64,000 bases of DNA from Microlunatus sp. Gsoil 973 (GTDB taxonomy: Bacteria > Actinomycetota > Actinomycetes > Propionibacteriales > Propionibacteriaceae). A program made the translations under genes and the position numbers. Of the stretch, positions 36,174 through 45,065 are shown piece by piece. Positions within the stretch are counted from its first letter, which is position 1; every line of letters begins with the position of its first letter. The stretch spans positions 4,464,001 to 4,528,000 of the forward strand of contig NZ_CP046122.1 in NCBI RefSeq assembly GCF_009707365.1, written 5' to 3'. The notes below the pieces were generated by a model that was not told the DNA's origin, did not search any database, and saw only the letters and a list, made by a program, of their open reading frames with translations.

Positions 36174-37570
36174 TGCAGGACCCTGGTGTCGGGATCGGTC
36201 AGCGCCCCTCCCTTCTCGAGCAGCTCCTTGCCTTTGCTGACGTTCCAGCCGCGCTTCCTGATCTCCGCGTTGACGGCGGCACGGCCCTTCCTGATGTAGT
36301 CAGCGGTGGGCAACTTGCCGCTCATCAAGCCGTCGGCGTTCACGCCCTCGACGAACGAATCGGCGAGCGCGGTGCCGATCGGGCCACGCGGGAACGGAAT
36401 GTCCACCGGGCGCCCGTTCACCTTGCCCAGGGTCTCGGCCCACACCTTGGGCGTCGCCGGGTAGGGGTGATCAGTGAACGCGGCACTCTCGGCCGATTCG
36501 GTCAGCGCCGGAACCGCGAACTGCGACTTCGCCATCACATCCTGGGCGGCCTTGCCGCAGAGGGCCTTCAGGGCCTGGTAGGCGGCCTCGGGAGCCTTCG
36601 ACGCCTTGGGGATCACCCAGGTCCTGGCGTAGTTCTTGGTCATCGCGAACAGTGGTGTCTTCGGCCAGGGCATGATGTCCCACTCGATGTCCTTGCTGAT
36701 CTGAGCTCCGAGGTCCATGCCCTGCCAGGTCATCGCGAGCTTTCCGCCGTTGAACAGCGGGAGGAAGTCGACGTCGACGGTCGGCGCGTACCCTTCGCGA
36801 ATGTAGGAGATCTGCTTGTCGATGGCCTCCAGCGTCGCCGGCTTGGCGTAACCGCACTCGGTCTGGTCCTCGTTGAGGGCTGTGTCACCCGCACCGTAGG
36901 CAGTGGCTTGGATCGTGTTCACGGCGAACTGCAGGCCGTAGACATCGGTGCGGCCGCCCTCCTTCTTCGTCAGCCTCTTGACCGCAGCGTCGAATTGATC
37001 CCAGCTCCAGGCGTCGTCCCAGGACGTGGGCGCCTCGATGCCGGCGGCCGCGAAGAGCTTCTTGTTGTAATACAGCACGTTGGCGCTCATCCCCGGCGTG
37101 ACGGAGAACTGGTACCCCTCCACGGCGACCTTGCTGGCGAACGTCGGACTGTACTTGGAGAGATCAAAGCCGGTGCTCTTGTCGCTCATCCACTTGTCGA
37201 GCTGGTGGATCTTTCCGCTCGTGGCCAGGTCGTAGACCCGGTCGTCGTCGATACGTTGGATGTCTGCCGTGGTGCCGGAGCTGAACTGCAACATCACACT
37301 CGCCCAGTCGTCACCCGGCGCAGGCTTCCAAATGATCTTGATCCGCTGGTCGTCCAGACTTTCCTTCTGGGCAGCGGCGATCATGTCCTGGAACATCTTC
37401 TGTGACGTGGTGTCACCGATGGAGCTGAAGGTGACCCCGGTCCAGCCGCGAGGGACGCTCGAGGCACTGGTGCCGCAGGCGGCGAGCGTTCCGGCCGAGA
37501 CTCCTGCGGCGGCCAACCCCAAGCCGCCCTGCAGTAGTCGCCGACGAGTGATAGCAGCCCCGGAACCCAT
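36170..37570 (-). CDS. ABC transporter substrate-binding lipoprotein (solute-binding family 1)
   Basis: 466 aa. The N terminus has a twin-arginine-like TRRRLLQGG followed by a hydrophobic stretch and lipobox LAACG, so a Tat-exported lipoprotein. The mature part has the extracellular solute-binding family 1 layout (NVLYYNKKLFAAAGIEAP, PTSWDDAWSWDQFD, NGGKLAMTWQGMD). AAGGAGACATCAGC precedes the ATG at 37570. First gene of the eight-gene minus-strand operon. Ligand unknown; downstream enzymes point to an organic acid or sugar-acid rather than a simple sugar (inference). Confidence 0.92.
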   Translation of the reverse strand: MGSGAAITRRRLLQGGLGLAAAGVSAGTLAACGTSASSVPRGWTGVTFSSIGDTTSQKMFQDMIAAAQKESLDDQRIKIIWKPAPGDDWASVMLQFSSGTTADIQRIDDDRVYDLATSGKIHQLDKWMSDKSTGFDLSKYSPTFASKVAVEGYQFSVTPGMSANVLYYNKKLFAAAGIEAPTSWDDAWSWDQFDAAVKRLTKKEGGRTDVYGLQFAVNTIQATAYGAGDTALNEDQTECGYAKPATLEAIDKQISYIREGYAPTVDVDFLPLFNGGKLAMTWQGMDLGAQISKDIEWDIMPWPKTPLFAMTKNYARTWVIPKASKAPEAAYQALKALCGKAAQDVMAKSQFAVPALTESAESAAFTDHPYPATPKVWAETLGKVNGRPVDIPFPRGPIGTALADSFVEGVNADGLMSGKLPTADYIRKGRAAVNAEIRKRGWNVSKGKELLEKGGALTDPDTRVLQ

Positions 37571-37700
37571 GCTGATGTCTCCTTCGACACGCGGTTCGCC
37601 CGGAGCATGGGGCGCGGAGGCCACTGCAAGCTGCGAGCCAAAGATATTCCGTCCGCCACAGTCTCGGCCCGCGCGTCGACAACTGTCAAGTACTATCCGG

Positions 37701-37724
37701 AACTTAAGTTTCAATTGGTGAAAC
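37701..37724. promoter_or_regulatory. Operator-like dyads upstream of the ABC/amidohydrolase operon
   Basis: The ~307-bp gap 37571-37877 contains AACTTAAGTT (37701-37710, perfect palindrome) overlapping GTTTCA-ATTGG-TGAAAC (37708-37724, perfect 6-bp arms). Their position ~130 bp before the binding-protein start suits a repressor/activator site. No regulator gene is adjacent. The rest of the gap shows nothing I can interpret. Confidence 0.45.
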
Positions 37725-37877
37725 CAACGCCGCCCCATGCGGATCTGCCGGCAGGGCCGGCTCTCGCGGTGAGGCCCGTCCTGTGGAGACGCGCCGGACA
37801 GAGGCTGGTCAACCAGCACCCGCACAAGCCGATCTTGTGGGACGATTCAGCAGGCAGTCTCGGGAGCGGGGGATCTG

Positions 37878-38868
37878 ATGACAATACGCAGGGCTTTGGC
37901 GACGATGGGTGCGGCAGGGATGCTGTGCGCGGCGGTGGCGGTTGCCCCGGCGACGGGGGGCACCGGTCACCAGGATCGTGAATACGGTGCGGGACGTGTC
38001 CTGCGTGTTCGAGACGGTGCAGGGTGACTTGATCTTCTTCACCGCCGGAGGGTCCACACTGGAGGGCGGCTCGGGTTCGTCGATGTTCGTCGAGACGCCG
38101 GACTTCGAACTGGTCCTCGACGGTCAGGGCGGTACCGCCGATTTCGCGGATACCACGCTGACCGCGTCAGTACCGCTGGTGGACGTTGCGAGCCAGCAAC
38201 CGGCCGGCTCGGCAACCGTCGTCGCCGACCGGATCAGGCTGGGGCAGCCGACCACCGAAGAGATTCGGGAACGGAGCGGCAACAGCTGGACCACCGGCAC
38301 CCTGACGACGACGGATTACCGACTCCACGTCACGTCGGTGATCGTTCCCGGCTACGACGTGCTGCTCGACGGCAATGACTGCACAGGGCAGGATCTCGCC
38401 TTCGACGTCAAGACCACGAACCCGACCGCGCAGATCTATTCGTCGGTCGACTTCGGCTCGGACATCTGTGATCTCGACGGCCTACCCGACGGACAGGTCC
38501 GGCTGACCGGGCAGCCGAAGCGGCCGTTCTTCGAGGTTGTCATCGACGACGGGTCGACGCCGCTGAAGGCCAGTGGCGATCTTGAGCTCAAGGGCCGGAG
38601 CGGGAGCGCGACAGCCGAGTTGATCGATCTGACCACGGAACAACCGGTCGCCGAGCTGTCCATCACCGTGGAACTGGAGAAGATCGGACGTGCCGAGCGC
38701 GACGCCCAGACCGATGGTCGCGTGACCGAGCGAATGACCAGGGTCCCCTACCGCGCAACGATCACCGTGAGCACCAGTGACCGACGATCCGGTCGCGCCG
38801 ACTGCTTCGCCGAGGAGTCGCAGACCAAGATCATCGTTCGTCCAGAGTCTGTGGCCGGCCGGCCGTAG
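37878..38868 (+). CDS. Secreted protein of unknown function, apparent frameshift
   Basis: An ATG at 37878 starts a signal peptide (MTIRRALATMGAAG, then AAVAVAPATG) in one frame; the ~300-residue body beginning TRIVNTVRDVSCVFETVQG is in the next frame. Reducing the six G at 37955-37960 to five joins them as APATGAPVTRIVNTV with a good cleavage site. The body is beta-rich, acidic and Thr/Ser-rich, with four widely spaced Cys (DVSCVF, GNDCTG, SDICDL, RADCFA) suggestive of two disulfides. No family recognised. Exported role inferred from the signal peptide. Confidence 0.65.
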
Positions 38869-39006
38869 ACAGTTGCGCTCTCGCGCCCTGTTGTCTAGGC
38901 CGCCAGCGGCTTCGAACTCGCTGCTGTAGTCAGCGACTGGGCACGGATCCCCGACAGACACGAGCGCTATCGGGGACCACAATGCCCGTGCATCGCCGGT
39001 TGGAGT

Positions 39007-39418
39007 TCAGACGGCGATGCGTCCGCCGTCCACCGGCACCACGGCGCCGTGGACCCAGCTGGCAGATCCCGATGCCAGGAAGCTCACCGCGGCGGCGATC
39101 TCCTCTCAGTGCTCTCGTGGGTAGGCCCGAACGGGTACACCCGGGCGTTGTTGGCCAGGATGTCGATCTTGCCGCGACCTCGACAGCCCGTCGGGCCAGC
39201 TCCCGCGCCGTCTGCTCGTCGTTGAGTCGAGTGGCGACGAAGTCGGCCCTGCCTCCGTCAGCGCGGATCTCGTCACCGACCCGGCTGCCCCGGATCCCCT
39301 CCCGCCCGGTGAAGACGACGTGGGCTCCGAGTCGGGCCAGTTGAACGGCAACGGCCCGTCCGATGCCGCTGTTACCGCCCGTCACCAGGGCGGATCTTCC
39401 GGTGAGTTCTGAACTCAT
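39007..39418 (-). pseudogene. Short-chain dehydrogenase/reductase remnant
   Basis: SDR with the NAD(P) motif TGGNSGIGRAVA at the N terminus, ILANNARVYPFG in a second frame, and the family C terminus EIAAAVSFLASGSASWVHG in a third. The middle ~90 residues, including the catalytic Y-x3-K, are deleted at the ACTGAGAGGAGATC junction (~39098-39105), and a further one-base shift occurs near 39172. Total length is about half that of an active SDR (~250 aa). Clearly nonfunctional. Divergent from a LysR fragment, as in typical LysR-SDR pairs. Confidence 0.82.
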
Positions 39419-39454
39419 GATCATCCTTTCGCAGTTCTGATTGCGTCGATCCAA

Positions 39455-40030
39455 CGTTCCACCCGAATTGCCGGTGGCGTTCCTCCCGAGGTCGTGGCGG
39501 TCCTTCGCCGAACCTCGCCGGGAGTCGTGATCGAGCCCAGCCATCGGTCGACGGCGAACCAGTGGGTGTCGCTGCGCCTGGCCGGCGAGCAGGAGACCAT
39601 CGGTCTGGCGCAACTCGGCGGTCTCAGCTGGAACGGATTTCCGCGCTCCGACCCGCCCTCGTGGCATGATCACGTCTCCGCGACATTGAAAGCCCACGAG
39701 ATACGCCTGTCGATGAGTGATCCCGATGATCATCGGCCGGTCACTCGGGAGGTCAAACTCGCCGCCGTCGGCGACGGCACGCGCTTCGCGCTGGCCGCTC
39801 CCGGGATCCCTCTTCCCGCCGGGTTGCGGTGGCATCGTTTGGCCGGCCGTCCGTTGGCGCGCCGTACCTGGGCCGTTTGGCCTGCGGCGTCACGCAGTGC
39901 GGCTCTTGCCGCAGTTGTCGCTGCGCCGGAGCTTCGTCTATCCGATCTGCCATGCCTGACCGACGAGATCGGCCGATCCGATGGGAAGGGCGGCGCGTAC
40001 CTTCGAGGCGATCGAGCACATCGTCGGTAA
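39455..40030 (+). pseudogene. LysR-type regulator fragment (effector-binding domain only)
   Basis: The frame reads RIAGGVPPEVVAVLRRTSPG, then GLSWNGFPRSDPPSW and RRTWAVWPAASR, the pattern of the LysR effector-binding domain. The N-terminal helix-turn-helix (~90 aa) is absent: upstream DNA runs straight into the SDR remnant. Only a late GTG (39494) is available as start. Probably a decayed partner of the SDR pseudogene. Confidence 0.65.
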
Positions 40031-40075
40031 GTGGACTATCGGACCCAGACCTATCCCGTCGCCTCGCTCGACACG

Positions 40076-40648
40076 TCACCCATGCGGGTCAGCCGGGAGC
40101 ATTCCCGGTCGCGGTGTGGCGGGGAGCAGCTGGGTGATGTCCTTGGTCAGCCAGATGATCAAGGAATGGTCGATGAGCACCACCTGCCCCTCGCGCAGCG
40201 GTTCACGTCCCCGGCACGCGCCCCTGCCGTCGGGCAGGTAACCGCGCTGGGCGTACAGCCGCTGCGCGGGGCCGTACTCGTCGAACAGGCCGACGGTGAT
40301 CCCGATGGCCCGGCGGCCGCGGCGAGCCGCCGAAAGTTCCGCGGCGTCCAAAAGGGCAGTTCCGATGCCCTTGCGTCGAAAGTGTGGTTCGACCATTAGT
40401 TGGTGAATGAGAGGGATCTTGCGATCGGCGAACGCTGGATTGTTCGAGGTCCAACGCACGGTGATGAGGCCGGCGATCCGGCCGCTGATTCTGGCCGTGA
40501 GCGTGGTCCCCTGACCGTTGGTGTGGTCGGCCACGTGCTGTTCGGCGCCAGCGCGGTCTCCGCTCACCCACGCCTCGAGGAAGTCAAGCACGGCGCCGCG
40601 TTGCGGGTCCGTCCGAAAGTCGGTGATCGCCAAAGCACTGCGAGCCAT
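40076..40648 (-). CDS. GNAT-family N-acetyltransferase
   Basis: 190 aa. Motif A is HQLMVEPHFRRKGIGTALLDAAE, followed by GITVGLFDEYGPAQRLYAQRGYLPDG (motif B with the Tyr general acid region). Start ATG 40648 gives MARSALAITDF; an upstream in-frame ATG would add ~12 residues. Substrate unknown. Convergent with the LysR fragment. Confidence 0.85.
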   Translation of the reverse strand: MARSALAITDFRTDPQRGAVLDFLEAWVSGDRAGAEQHVADHTNGQGTTLTARISGRIAGLITVRWTSNNPAFADRKIPLIHQLMVEPHFRRKGIGTALLDAAELSAARRGRRAIGITVGLFDEYGPAQRLYAQRGYLPDGRGACRGREPLREGQVVLIDHSLIIWLTKDITQLLPATPRPGMLPADPHG

Positions 40649-41003
40649 GGCTTCAGGGTGGCCCGGACGCGACCGGCAGCGCAACCGATCGGATCCGGGC
40701 TGGCGCGTGGAGGCGCAGGCGTAGCGGGCCAGCGCCGAAAGTTTCGAAAATATGCCGAAAGTTGAGAAGGGTCTTGTGCCGGGGCCGGTTGTCGGCGGTA
40801 GTGTTCGGGCTCAGTTCCTCATCGGAACTACATTGACTTGTTAGTCACCCTATTTTTGGTGTTGAAGCGACCGTCAAAGTCGACGTCCTTCAGCGGTGGC
40901 GCTTTCAGCGTCTTCCGCCGGGCTGTCGACCCCCCGGCCATCAATACCGAATATGCCGCGCCTGGGCCATCGCCGCCCCTGTCGCAGAAAGGTTCGGTCG
41001 AAG
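40649..41003 (+). promoter_or_regulatory. Regulatory region of the oligopeptide ABC operon with two dyads
   Basis: 355-bp gap without a gene. Contains AGTTCC-TCATC-GGAACT (40813-40829) and, 5 bp later, TGACT-TGTT-AGTCA (40834-40847), both perfect inverted repeats, next to an AT-rich TATTTTT (40851-40857). This suggests regulator binding over the promoter; GntR/LacI-type sites are possible but not assigned. Confidence 0.45.
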
Positions 41004-43070
41004 ATGAAGAGAAGGCGCCCGCCCCTTCTGATCGCGATCGCGTCGCTCAGCCTCCTGCTTGCCGCCTGTCATCCGGGGAAATCCGACTCCGGGGCGAACG
41101 GGCAGATCAAGTCCTCGCCGCAGTCAGAGATCACCATCGGTGTCGGTCAGACCGGGAACGCGATCTCAACGCTCGACCCGTCCCAATGGGGTGCGCAGAT
41201 CCTGATCGACCAGGGCACGGTGATGGAGGGTCTGTACGGCTACGGCACCGACGGCAAGCTGGTTCCCAAGATCGCCACCCATTACAAGACGTCCAAGGAC
41301 GGCAGGGTCTGGACCTTCTACCTGCGCAAGGACGCCAAGTGGTCCAACGGCAAGCCGGTGACCGCCAACGACTTCTACTACTCGTGGATGCGCACCGCAT
41401 CGCCCAAGAACGCCAATGACGCGCTCTGGGCCAGCGTGATGACCTATGTCAACAACGCCTGGACCTATCACGCCGGCGGTGTCGGAGAGAAGGAGGTCGG
41501 CGTCAAGGTCGTCAACGACTACGAGATCCGGCTGACCCTGACCTCTCCGCACAACATCCTCGGCGCCATGGCCATCTCGGGCTCGATGCCGCTGTACGGC
41601 CCGTCGGTCGACGCTAGCCCGGACAAGTGGTTCATGCCGGAGAACTTCGTCGGCAACGGTCCGTACGTCGTCAAGTCGTTCGTGCCGAACGGCAAGATCA
41701 CGTTGGAGAAGAACCTGAAGTACGTCGGCGCACCCGGCCAGACCAACGTCGGCAACATCAAGACGATCAACGTCATCCCGACGCCGAACGTCCCGGTTCC
41801 GGACTTCTTGGCCAAGAAGCTCAGTGCCGCCGTCATCCAGCAGCCGGCGGACTACAAGTACGTCATGACTCATCCCGACCTCAAGGCCCTCCTGCACTCC
41901 CAGGCCGACAACATCGTCACCTACCTGGAGTGGGACAAGTCGGTCGAGGCCTCACCGCTGGACGACATCAAGGTGCGTCAGGCGGTCGGGATGGCCATCA
42001 ACCGGAAGCCGATCGTCGAGAACGTCCTCAACGGACTCGGCGGTGTCACCTCGACCTTCGGGTTCCCGGGTTGGCCGACCAACGACATGCAGCACCCGCT
42101 GCCGGAGGACCTGAACAAGGCCAAGAGTCTGCTCGCCGAAGCCGGCTACCCGGGCGGCAAGGGCATACCAACGCTGTACCTCTACTGCCGGACCGCGGCC
42201 GACGACCCGACCGGCATTCCGGTGGCCGAGGCCATCCAGCAGGAGCTGAAGGAAGGCCTGGGCATCCAGACCAAGATCGTGCCGCAGCCGTCGACCATCT
42301 ACGGCAACATCACCTGGGGCGGCATCAACCCTGACGTCCATCCGGGCTACGTGATCGGCGGCGGTACGCCGAACTGGAACGACTTCACCAGCCTGCCGAT
42401 CCAGGCCAACCAGCAGATCCTGTTCCACGGCACGCAGGGCACGATCGAGTACCGCAAGCACGCGGCCAACTACTACCTGCCCAAGTACGACCCGAATGAC
42501 GTCGCTCAGTTGGGCAATCCCGACGACAAGAAGGCCGGGACGACGCAGGCGGACTGGGACAGGCTCGACAAGGCGGCCAAGGGTTACATCGCCTACCTCG
42601 ACGAGTGGACCAAGCAGCAGCCCGAGGACTATCAGAAGGTACTGGTCATCCCCGGCGCGGCGACCAACGCCGACCAATGGGACAACTACACCAAGGCTTG
42701 GAAGGACGCCAAGAAGCCGGCGGACAAGCACGACGCGTGGGTGGCAGCCTGGAAGTTCGTCGGGAACTGGAGTGCGGGCAACGGCGGCGCGAACGTCGGA
42801 CTCAGCGGCCAGGCGTGGGACAACAAGCACATGAGCCAGGACTGGCATGACGCCGTGATGTGGAACGCCGAGCTGAACGCCGCGATCGATCAGAACAAGG
42901 CGAACGAGTTGACCGCCAACATCGACAACTACGTGCTGAACAACGGCTACGGAGTGCCGCTGTACTACGCCAAGACGTTCTACCTGTCGCAGCCGGGACT
43001 CACCGGCATCCAGGCCAACCCGTGGTCGTGGGGTGGGCTGTTCCAGCTCCAGTACGCCACCTGGAAATAA
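41004..43070 (+). CDS. Oligopeptide/dipeptide-type ABC transporter substrate-binding lipoprotein
   Basis: 688 aa. Signal peptide with lipobox SLLLAAC (Cys ~22). The mature protein is a solute-binding family 5 protein: TLDPSQWGAQILIDQGTVMEGL, HYKTSKDGRVWTFYLRKDAKWSNGKPVTANDF (family signature), VRQAVGMAINRKPIVENV. It has an unusual Lys/Trp/Asp-rich insert at ~residues 490-600. First gene of a six-gene run with two permeases, two ATPases and a PhyH gene. Cargo may be a peptide, oligosaccharide or other organic solute. Confidence 0.93.
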   Translation: MKRRRPPLLIAIASLSLLLAACHPGKSDSGANGQIKSSPQSEITIGVGQTGNAISTLDPSQWGAQILIDQGTVMEGLYGYGTDGKLVPKIATHYKTSKDGRVWTFYLRKDAKWSNGKPVTANDFYYSWMRTASPKNANDALWASVMTYVNNAWTYHAGGVGEKEVGVKVVNDYEIRLTLTSPHNILGAMAISGSMPLYGPSVDASPDKWFMPENFVGNGPYVVKSFVPNGKITLEKNLKYVGAPGQTNVGNIKTINVIPTPNVPVPDFLAKKLSAAVIQQPADYKYVMTHPDLKALLHSQADNIVTYLEWDKSVEASPLDDIKVRQAVGMAINRKPIVENVLNGLGGVTSTFGFPGWPTNDMQHPLPEDLNKAKSLLAEAGYPGGKGIPTLYLYCRTAADDPTGIPVAEAIQQELKEGLGIQTKIVPQPSTIYGNITWGGINPDVHPGYVIGGGTPNWNDFTSLPIQANQQILFHGTQGTIEYRKHAANYYLPKYDPNDVAQLGNPDDKKAGTTQADWDRLDKAAKGYIAYLDEWTKQQPEDYQKVLVIPGAATNADQWDNYTKAWKDAKKPADKHDAWVAAWKFVGNWSAGNGGANVGLSGQAWDNKHMSQDWHDAVMWNAELNAAIDQNKANELTANIDNYVLNNGYGVPLYYAKTFYLSQPGLTGIQANPWSWGGLFQLQYATWK

Positions 43071-43129
43071 GTGAATGGCTCGGGTGCCACGGACCAGCAC
43101 AAGCACAGTCGGAAAGGTCAGGTGGCGGC

Positions 43130-44095
43130 GTGGGCGTCGCGAAGTTCCTAGGTAAGCGCCTCGTCGCGCTGGTCGTCACGATCGCGGTCGTGCTGGCCGT
43201 GGCGTACCTGCTGATGTACGCAGCTCCCGGGTCGTTCTTCAACTCGACTAACATCGGGGCGAGCCTCGGGCAGCTGCGGCTTCAGAATCCGGAGCTCTAC
43301 CGGCAATACGTCCAGCAGTTCGAGAGCCGGTACGGGTTGGACCAGCCGTTGTGGGCACAGACCCTGAAGTACGTCTGGCATTCGTTGACGTTCGACTTCG
43401 GCACGTCGTTCGCCAACCCGTCGGTGCCGATCATGCATCAGCTGCGCAGCGCCTTCCCGATCAGCGCCATCCTGGCGATCGGGTCGATAGTGCTGTCGAT
43501 CGTGATCGGCATCCCGCTCGGGGTGGTTGCGGCGCTCAAGCGCAACACGTGGCTCGACTCGACGCTGACCACGCTCTCGGTCGCCGGCCAGGCCATCCCG
43601 TCCTACGTGCTGGCCGTGCTCATGGTGCTGCTCTTCGGGGTCGCCATGCCGGGCGTCGTTCCGATCAACGGCTGGGGTACCGCCGGAGAGGCGATTCTGC
43701 CGATCGTCGCGCTCTCGGCCGGCAACGTCGGGGTGATCACCCGCTACATGCGCGGCTCGTTGATCGAGGTGCTCCGGCAGGAGTATGTGCGGACCGCCGA
43801 GGCCAAAGGCGTTCCGCGGTTCAAGGTCATCACCCGCCATGCGATGCGCAACTCACTGACCGCACTGATCACCGTGGTCGGGCCGACATTCGCCTTCACG
43901 GTGGTCAGCACGGTCTGGGTCGAGCAGATCTTCTCGATCCCGGGCATGGGCAACCTGATGGGGTCGGCGTTCCCGACCAAGGACGTACCCCTGTCGATCA
44001 CGTCGATCTACATCCTGTCGTTGATGGTGATGGGGATGAACCTGGTCGTCGACGTGCTCTACCGGGCCTTCGACCCGCGGGTGGCGCTGGAGTGA
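43130..44095 (+). CDS. Peptide-type ABC transporter permease (DppB-like)
   Basis: 321 aa. Six TM segments, periplasmic loop between TM1 and TM2, and the BPD_transp_1 EAA loop YVRTAEAKGVPRFKVITRHAMRNSL; C terminus DVLYRAFDPRVALE is characteristic of DppB. Start GTG 43130 with AAAGGTCAGG upstream. Confidence 0.92.
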   Translation: MGVAKFLGKRLVALVVTIAVVLAVAYLLMYAAPGSFFNSTNIGASLGQLRLQNPELYRQYVQQFESRYGLDQPLWAQTLKYVWHSLTFDFGTSFANPSVPIMHQLRSAFPISAILAIGSIVLSIVIGIPLGVVAALKRNTWLDSTLTTLSVAGQAIPSYVLAVLMVLLFGVAMPGVVPINGWGTAGEAILPIVALSAGNVGVITRYMRGSLIEVLRQEYVRTAEAKGVPRFKVITRHAMRNSLTALITVVGPTFAFTVVSTVWVEQIFSIPGMGNLMGSAFPTKDVPLSITSIYILSLMVMGMNLVVDVLYRAFDPRVALE

Positions 44096-44171
44096 CGAAA
44101 GCAATGCCAAGAGGTTGGCCGACCCGAGGCCGGACGATCGGATCTGGAGAACAAGAGAGAGTGACACAACC

Positions 44172-45065
44172 GTGGCAGTGACAGAGCTCGCGCTCGGAGT
44201 GGTCGGGGATGAGCCGTTCCGGCGCACCTCCCAGGCTCAGCTCGCTTGGCGGCGGTACCGGCGCAACTGGCTGCCGGTCGCCGGGGGTGTATGGGTGTTG
44301 ATCTTCGTGCTCGCCGGCATCTTCGGCCCGTGGGTGGCACCGCATCACTACACCGACACCGACTTCCTCAACGCCAACCAGGGGCCATCCTGGGAGTTCC
44401 CGATGGGGACCGACGGGCTGGGCCACGACATGTTCAGCCAGATCCTCTGGAGCATCCGCAATGCCCTGGAGATCGCCGTCGGCGCCACCGCGGTGAGTTT
44501 CGTGATCGGCTGCGTACTTGGGTTGTGGGCCGGCTTGCGGGGTGGTCTCGCCGATCAGGCGATCATGCGCGTGGTGGACTTCATGTTCGCCTTCCCCAGC
44601 TACTTCCTCAACCTGATCCTTGTGGTGACTCTCGGCCGGGGCATGTTCCCGATCTTGATCGCCATCGGTATCACCGGCTGGGCCTCCTACGCCCGGCTGA
44701 TCAGGGGCCTGGTGCTCAACATGCGCAACGGGGAGATGGTTGAGGCTGCTCGGTCGCTCGGCGCGACGTGGCCGCACATAGCCCGCAGGTATCTGCTGCC
44801 CAACGTGCTGAGCAGCATGCTGGTGGCGCTGGCGTTCGGGATCCCCGCGGACCTGGTGATCATGGCCGCGCTCAGCCTGGTCGGCCTCGGTCTGCTGCCA
44901 CCGCTGCCCAGCTTCGGCAACCTGATCGCCCAGGCCGGCCCGAACGTACTCGGATACCCCTGGCTGCTCTACTTCCCGGCCGGGATCTTCGCACTGACGC
45001 TGCTGTCGTTCCTGTTCGTTGCCGACGGGCTGCAGGAAGCGTTCGATCCCAAGGGAGGATCATAA
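44172..45065 (+). CDS. Peptide-type ABC transporter permease (DppC-like)
   Basis: 297 aa. N-terminal cytoplasmic stretch with AWRRYRRNWLPVAGG (OppC_N), then FPMGTDGLGHDMFSQILW, the DppC hallmark, and the EAA loop MVEAARSLGATWPHIARRYLLPN. GTG 44172 is the start; a GTG at 44161 is quickly stopped. Ends one codon before the ATG of the ATPase gene. Confidence 0.92.
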   Translation: MAVTELALGVVGDEPFRRTSQAQLAWRRYRRNWLPVAGGVWVLIFVLAGIFGPWVAPHHYTDTDFLNANQGPSWEFPMGTDGLGHDMFSQILWSIRNALEIAVGATAVSFVIGCVLGLWAGLRGGLADQAIMRVVDFMFAFPSYFLNLILVVTLGRGMFPILIAIGITGWASYARLIRGLVLNMRNGEMVEAARSLGATWPHIARRYLLPNVLSSMLVALAFGIPADLVIMAALSLVGLGLLPPLPSFGNLIAQAGPNVLGYPWLLYFPAGIFALTLLSFLFVADGLQEAFDPKGGS

